A stretch of DNA of 8,726 nt from Rhodospirillales bacterium Alpha_05 (GTDB taxonomy: Bacteria > Pseudomonadota > Alphaproteobacteria > Rhodospirillales > Rhodospirillaceae), in NCBI GenBank assembly GCA_001603335.1, contig LUYR01000279.1, positions 1 through 8,726 on the forward strand, given 5' to 3'. The notes below the pieces were generated by a model, which worked only from the letters and a program-made list of their open reading frames with translations, ran no database searches and was not told the DNA's origin. A program made the position numbers and the translations under genes. Each line of letters begins with the position of its first letter. Within the stretch, counting starts at the first letter, position 1. Shown here in pieces: positions 5,503 through 8,726 of the stretch.

Positions 5503-6770
5503 AACAGCGACAGTCCGGGGAAAAAGATCAGCGCCGCGACCAGCAACAGGATCGCGGCGATGTGGGGCAGGGCCTCGACCAGGTATTCGTCCACCGGGCA
5601 GTCGAGCAGGCCGCAGACGGTGAACATCGCCACCCCCACCGGCGGCGTCATGCCGCCGAAGGTCACCATGGTCATCATCACGATGCCGAAGTGGACGTCG
5701 TCCACGCCGAGTTGCCGCACGATCGGCAGAAAGATCGGGGTGAGCAGCAGCACCAGCACCGTCGCCTCGACGAAACACCCGGCGATCAGCAGGAACACCA
5801 CGATCATCCCGAGCATCACCAGCGGATTGTGCGACAGGCCGAGCATCGCCGCCGCGATCGCCTGGGGCGCCTGGGCGAAGATGATCGCGTAGCCGACCAT
5901 GCCCGAGAACATGATGATCAGCACGATCAGGCCGTTGTCGATCGCGCCCTGGAGCAGGGCGTCCATCGCGTCCTTCCAGGTCAGCTCGCGGTGCAGCAGC
6001 ACGCCCACCACCACCGCGTAGACCACCGCGAACGCGCCGACTTCCGATGGCGTGAACAGCCCGCCCCGGATCGCGACGAGCAGCGCCACCGGGAACAGCA
6101 GCGCCCATTTCGCGTCGCCCACCGCGGCGCGCATCGCGGCCCAGGTCGGGCGCTCGGCGGTGGCGGAGCGGTAGCCGCGCCGCTTCGAGATTCCCCAGAC
6201 GGTGAACATCAGCACCGCCATCATCAGCAGCCCGGGGATCACCCCGGCGAGGAACAGCCGCCCGATCGAGACGCCGCCGACGAAGCCGTAGAGGATCAGC
6301 CCGAGGCTCGGCGGGATCGTCGCGGTGATCAGCGAGCACACCGCGATGGTGGCGCAGGTGAAGCCCCGGGAGTAGCCGTTCTTGATCAAGTCCGGCCCGA
6401 GGATGCGCGCCTCCATCGCCGCGTCGGCGACCGCAGAGCCGGAGACGCCGCCCATCAGGGTGGAGAGCACGATGCAGACCTGCGCCATGCCGCCCGCCAT
6501 CCACGACACCAGCACCTCGGAGCAGCGGATCAGGCGCTTGGTGATGCCGGTCTTGTTCATCATGTGCCCGGCGAGGACGAAGAACGGCACCGCGAGCAGG
6601 GGGAAGCTCTGCGACGCCGAGGCGACCTGCTGCACGCCGATCGACGCGGGCATCACCGAACTGATGGCGAAGAACGAAAATCCCGAAATCCCGATGGCGA
6701 AGGCCACCGGCACGCCGAGCATCATCAGGCCGAAGAACAGCGCGACGAGAAGCGTCATCTCCGGCGTCAT
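5481..6770 (-). CDS. dctM: TRAP transporter large permease, DctM subunit
   Basis: A 429-residue inner-membrane protein, the ion-coupled transport subunit of a tripartite ATP-independent periplasmic transporter. It has about 11-12 hydrophobic segments beginning with LLVALFFGLMMLGVPVAFAIG. Family hallmarks are PLLAVPFFVLAGHMM, the GGVSGSAVADAAM motif in the N-terminal half and the matching FGGMTPPVGVAMF motif in the C-terminal half, reflecting the internal repeat of this fold. The ATG at 6770 overlaps the dctQ stop as ATGA, with GGAGG 10 bases upstream; longer starts would read into dctQ in another frame and are not conserved. Length is typical (about 425-430). It forms a complex with DctQ and accepts ligand from DctP using a sodium or proton gradient. 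The substrate cannot be read from this subunit. Confidence 0.96.
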   Translation of the reverse strand: MTPEMTLLVALFFGLMMLGVPVAFAIGISGFSFFAISSVMPASIGVQQVASASQSFPLLAVPFFVLAGHMMNKTGITKRLIRCSEVLVSWMAGGMAQVCIVLSTLMGGVSGSAVADAAMEARILGPDLIKNGYSRGFTCATIAVCSLITATIPPSLGLILYGFVGGVSIGRLFLAGVIPGLLMMAVLMFTVWGISKRRGYRSATAERPTWAAMRAAVGDAKWALLFPVALLVAIRGGLFTPSEVGAFAVVYAVVVGVLLHRELTWKDAMDALLQGAIDNGLIVLIIMFSGMVGYAIIFAQAPQAIAAAMLGLSHNPLVMLGMIVVFLLIAGCFVEATVLVLLLTPIFLPIVRQLGVDDVHFGIVMMTMVTFGGMTPPVGVAMFTVCGLLDCPVDEYLVEALPHIAAILLLVAALIFFPGLSLFLPNLLM

Positions 6771-7276
6771 AGCTGGGTATCCTCCGCCGCGCGGGGCTCG
6801 GAGTAGACCAGCTTCGGCTGGCCGAACAGCGAGCGCGCGGTCTGCCAAAGCTGGCCTGCGAGGGTGAGGGCGAGCATACCGCAGCCGACCGGCACCGCGG
6901 CGGTGACGAAGCCGTAGCTGATGCCGCTGTCGCCGAATTCGCGCTCGAGGTTGAGCATCACCAGGTCGTAGCCGAGCACCACCATCGCGACGAGGAACGC
7001 GAGGACGACGCAGCCGGTGAGGAGGTCGATGGGGGCGCGCCAGCGCGGCGGGATCCAGCGCACGAACAGGTCGACGGCGATCAGGCCGCGTCGCCGCATC
7101 GCCATGTCCGCACCGAGGAACGCGGCCCAGACGAACATCAACTGCGCCACGTCCATCGCCCAGACCAGGGGAAGGCCGAACCAGCGCAGCACGCCGGCGA
7201 AGAACACCAGGCCGACCATCAGCGCGAGCAGGGCTCGCGCGATGGCGGCTTCGATCAGCAGGACCTTACCGGACAC
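6767..7276 (-). CDS. dctQ: TRAP transporter small permease, DctQ subunit
   Basis: A 169-residue inner-membrane protein with four predicted membrane segments at about residues 7-28, 37-56, 84-105 and 122-145. The family feature between the second and third segments is visible: FVWAAFLGADMAMRRRGLIAVDLF, a positively charged loop after the second helix. DctQ is required for transport and anchors DctP to DctM. Start is GTG at 7276 with GGGGAGG 7 bases upstream. It begins 21 bases after the dctP stop, and its own stop overlaps the dctM start by four bases, so the three are one operon with likely translational coupling. The C-terminal tail (about 25 residues, polar) is cytoplasmic and not conserved. 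Confidence 0.93.
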   Translation of the reverse strand: MSGKVLLIEAAIARALLALMVGLVFFAGVLRWFGLPLVWAMDVAQLMFVWAAFLGADMAMRRRGLIAVDLFVRWIPPRWRAPIDLLTGCVVLAFLVAMVVLGYDLVMLNLEREFGDSGISYGFVTAAVPVGCGMLALTLAGQLWQTARSLFGQPKLVYSEPRAAEDTQL

Positions 7277-7297
7277 GGCCTAACCTCCCCGGGGGCG

Positions 7298-8281
7298 TTA
7301 TTTCGCGATGATCGCGTCGACCTTCTTCTTCAAATCGACGTAGCCGATCTTTTCGTAGACGCCTTCGGTCGCCTTGATGAACGGGGTCTTGTCGACCTCG
7401 TTGATCACCATGCCCGAGGCCTTCATCTTCGCCTCGAGGTCGGCGATCGCCGCCTCGGTGCCGTGGGAGGCGACGTCGCCCGCCTTCAGGCTTTCCTCCT
7501 TGAGGATGGTCTTGAGGTCGGGCGGCAGCTTGTCGAACCACGCCGCCGAGGTCACCACGCCGGTGATCAGGTTGAAGTGGGCGGTCTTGGTCATGACCTT
7601 GGTGACTTCGTAGAGGCGCGAGCCGTAGGCCGCCGGAACCTGCGCCTCGACCGCGTCGATCACCTGGGTTTGCAGCGCCGAGTAGACGTCGGCCCAGCCC
7701 ATCGGCGTCGGCGTCGCGCCCATGGCGCGGATGGTTTCCATCCACACCGGCGCGCCCGGAGTGCGCATGCGCACCCCCGCGAGGTCGGCGGGGGCGTTGA
7801 TCGGCTTGTTGGTGAGCAGGTGGCGCTCGCCCTGCCACCAGTTGAACGACAGAACCTGGAGCCGCGCGCTCTTCGCCAACTTCGCCGACATTTCGTCGAA
7901 CATCGGCGAGGTCACCACCTTGCGGATGTCGGGGTAGCCGGTGGTGAGGTAGGGTGCGCTCAAGATGCCGAAGTCCTTGACGAACACCGCGAGGCGGCCG
8001 CCGTCAACCACCACCGCGTTGCCCGCGCCGGCGCGCGCCTGCTCCAGCACGTCCTCGTCCTTGCCGAGCTGCGAGCCCGGGAACAGGCGGATCGCAAGGC
8101 GGCCCTGGGAGCGCGTCTCGACCGACGACTTCAGGCTTTCGAGGCCCTTGTAGAGCGGGTCGTCGGTGGTCAGGGCGGTATTGATGTTGAGGGTGTAGTC
8201 GGCGGCGAGCGCCGTGCCGGCAGTGGCGGCGAGGAGTATGCCGCAGGCGGCGGTCCGGAAGGTCCAGGCCATCAGTCCCAT
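7298..8281 (-). CDS. dctP: TRAP transporter periplasmic substrate-binding protein, DctP family
   Basis: A 327-residue exported solute-binding protein that captures an organic anion in the periplasm and delivers it to DctQM. Residues 1-26 form a Sec signal peptide with a hydrophobic core and an ALA cleavage site before ADYTL. The mature part shows FPGSQLGKDEDVLEQARAG (about 67-85), the DLAGVRMRTPGAPVW segment whose Arg at 173 aligns with the conserved carboxylate-binding arginine of the family, and YSALQTQVIDAVEAQ (200-214). Start is ATG at 8281 with GGGAG 6 bases upstream; a longer reading frame would put 19 polar residues before the signal peptide. The presence of the arginine implies a carboxylate ligand. 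A divergent GntR-FCD regulator suggests a sugar acid or related metabolite, but that is inference. Confidence 0.95.
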   Translation of the reverse strand: MGLMAWTFRTAACGILLAATAGTALAADYTLNINTALTTDDPLYKGLESLKSSVETRSQGRLAIRLFPGSQLGKDEDVLEQARAGAGNAVVVDGGRLAVFVKDFGILSAPYLTTGYPDIRKVVTSPMFDEMSAKLAKSARLQVLSFNWWQGERHLLTNKPINAPADLAGVRMRTPGAPVWMETIRAMGATPTPMGWADVYSALQTQVIDAVEAQVPAAYGSRLYEVTKVMTKTAHFNLITGVVTSAAWFDKLPPDLKTILKEESLKAGDVASHGTEAAIADLEAKMKASGMVINEVDKTPFIKATEGVYEKIGYVDLKKKVDAIIAK

Positions 8282-8336
8282 GTTTCGCTCCCTGAAAATT
8301 GCCTCTTGCACGGGCCGTATTCGGAAAACGACTGAC

Positions 8337-8365
8337 ATGTTAGATGGCTAGAATACCATTGGCAA
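8337..8365 (-). promoter_or_regulatory. Sigma-70-like promoter for the dctPQM operon
   Basis: On the minus strand, TTGCCA (plus 8360-8365) and TAACAT (plus 8337-8342) are separated by exactly 17 bases. They match five of six and four of six consensus positions. Transcription would start near 8330, giving dctP a leader of roughly 50 bases. Confidence 0.55.
8344..8359. promoter_or_regulatory. Candidate GntR operator dyad ATGG-N8-CCAT
   Basis: The 16-base inverted repeat ATGG-CTAGAATA-CCAT lies entirely within the spacer of the dctP promoter and touches the shared -35 region. FCD-type GntR regulators often bind short dyads of the TGGT-ACCA kind, so occupancy here would block both promoters. A wider pair, GACAT at 8334-8338 and ATGTC at 8371-8375, flanks it. 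The match is short and unproven. Confidence 0.35.
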
Positions 8366-8387
8366 TCGAAATGTCGTCCTGTATCCT
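8359..8387 (+). promoter_or_regulatory. Sigma-70-like promoter for the gntR gene
   Basis: TTGGCA at 8359-8364 and TATCCT at 8382-8387 are separated by exactly 17 bases and match five of six and four of six consensus positions. Transcription would start near 8394, about 23 bases before the GTG. The -35 overlaps the -35 of the opposing dctP promoter by five bases. Confidence 0.5.
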
Positions 8388-8416
8388 TAACCTCAAGTTC
8401 AATCGACAGGTGTTCC

Positions 8417-8726
8417 GTGACCGTCTTCACGCCGCTCGACACGTTCTCCACCGAGGCCATCGGCCCGCGCGTCTACCGCGAGATTCGCGACGCGATCGTC
8501 TGCCTGCGGCTCAAGCCCGGGCAGATCATTTCGGAGGCCGACGTGGCACGCCAATTCGGTGCGAGCCGCCAGCCGGTGCACGATGCGTTCGTTCGCCTCC
8601 AGGCGTCCGGGCTGCTGCACGTGCTGCCGCAGCGCGGCACGCGGGTGGCGCGGATTTCGCCCAAGGACGTGCGCGACGCCCAGGTGATCCGCCGCGCGAT
8701 CGAGGCGGCGACGGTGGCGCGCGCCT
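8417..8726 (+). CDS. GntR-family transcriptional regulator, FadR/VanR (FCD) type (partial)
   Basis: The first 103 codons are present; the gene runs off the right edge. A winged helix-turn-helix spans about residues 16-81: VYREIRDAIV, the LKPGQIISEADVARQFGASR helices, and the QRGTRVARIS wing. The following KDVRDAQVIRRAIEAATVARA is the usual start of the FCD ligand-binding domain, where E/DxR-type helices begin. The recognition helix reads SRQPVHDAF where most family members have SRxPVREAL, so His55 replaces a common arginine. Start is GTG at 8417 with AGG 6 bases upstream. Divergent from dctP across 135 bases, it is the likely local repressor of the TRAP operon and of itself, with the transported compound or a metabolite as effector. 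The ligand-binding residues are outside the window. Confidence 0.92.
   Translation, partial: MTVFTPLDTFSTEAIGPRVYREIRDAIVCLRLKPGQIISEADVARQFGASRQPVHDAFVRLQASGLLHVLPQRGTRVARISPKDVRDAQVIRRAIEAATVARA

Noticed and set aside
4318..5892. Long open frame (524 codons) on the plus strand overlapping the mutase and dctM
   Set aside because: Arg/Pro-rich translation of another frame of the mutase gene that then runs antisense to dctM. No domain is visible and both real genes fully explain the DNA.
5562..6806. Long open frame (414 codons) opposite dctM
   Set aside because: His/Asp/Arg-rich antisense translation typical of stop-poor frames opposite membrane-protein genes.
1..8726. Mobile elements, CRISPR arrays, tRNA or rRNA genes, phage or defence genes
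   Set aside because: No transposase, integrase, spaced repeat array, tRNA-like cloverleaf or defence domain was seen on either strand. Base composition and codon use are uniform across the window, with no sign of recent transfer.

Overview
The window is GC-rich throughout, with G or C at most third codon positions. It looks like an alphaproteobacterial chromosome, probably Rhodospirillales-like. The best taxonomic marker is mipZ, the division-site positioning ATPase of alphaproteobacteria that lack MinCDE. I cannot name a genus from sequence alone. Most start codons are not ATG (GTG or TTG), and I chose starts by Shine-Dalgarno spacing and family alignment.

Layout. Left edge, minus strand: the first 27 codons of an exported protein (1-82), preceded upstream by a YhhQ/VUT-type queuosine-precursor transporter gene (190-708) with a possible weak intrinsic terminator between them. 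A 210-base divergent intergenic region (709-918) holds a short tandem direct repeat and a dyad, and separates the transporter gene from mipZ on the plus strand (919-1722). Next, on the plus strand, comes a compact nucleotide-sugar cluster: galU (1832-2704), ugd (2733-4088) and an AlgC-type phosphomannomutase/phosphoglucomutase (4085-5476). Together these three enzymes turn glucose-6-phosphate into glucose-1-phosphate, UDP-glucose and then UDP-glucuronate, and the mutase can also supply mannose-1-phosphate. This is a precursor module for exopolysaccharide, LPS or capsule.

Right half, minus strand: a complete TRAP transporter operon reading dctP (periplasmic binding protein, 7298-8281), dctQ (small permease, 6767-7276) and dctM (large permease, 5481-6770). 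Its 3' end meets the mutase gene tail to tail with only 4 bases between the stop codons. Divergent from dctP, on the plus strand, is a GntR-family regulator of the FadR/VanR (FCD) type that runs off the right edge (8417 onward). The dctP-gntR intergenic region contains two good sigma-70-like promoters that face away from each other and share the same -35 bases, with a candidate operator dyad across them. This suggests one regulator binding site could control both directions.

Overall these are well-known gene families in a housekeeping or accessory metabolic context. I did not find a previously undescribed system. The most useful observations are the face-to-face promoter architecture of the TRAP/GntR locus, the complete UDP-glucuronate operon, and the terminator-free convergent junction.
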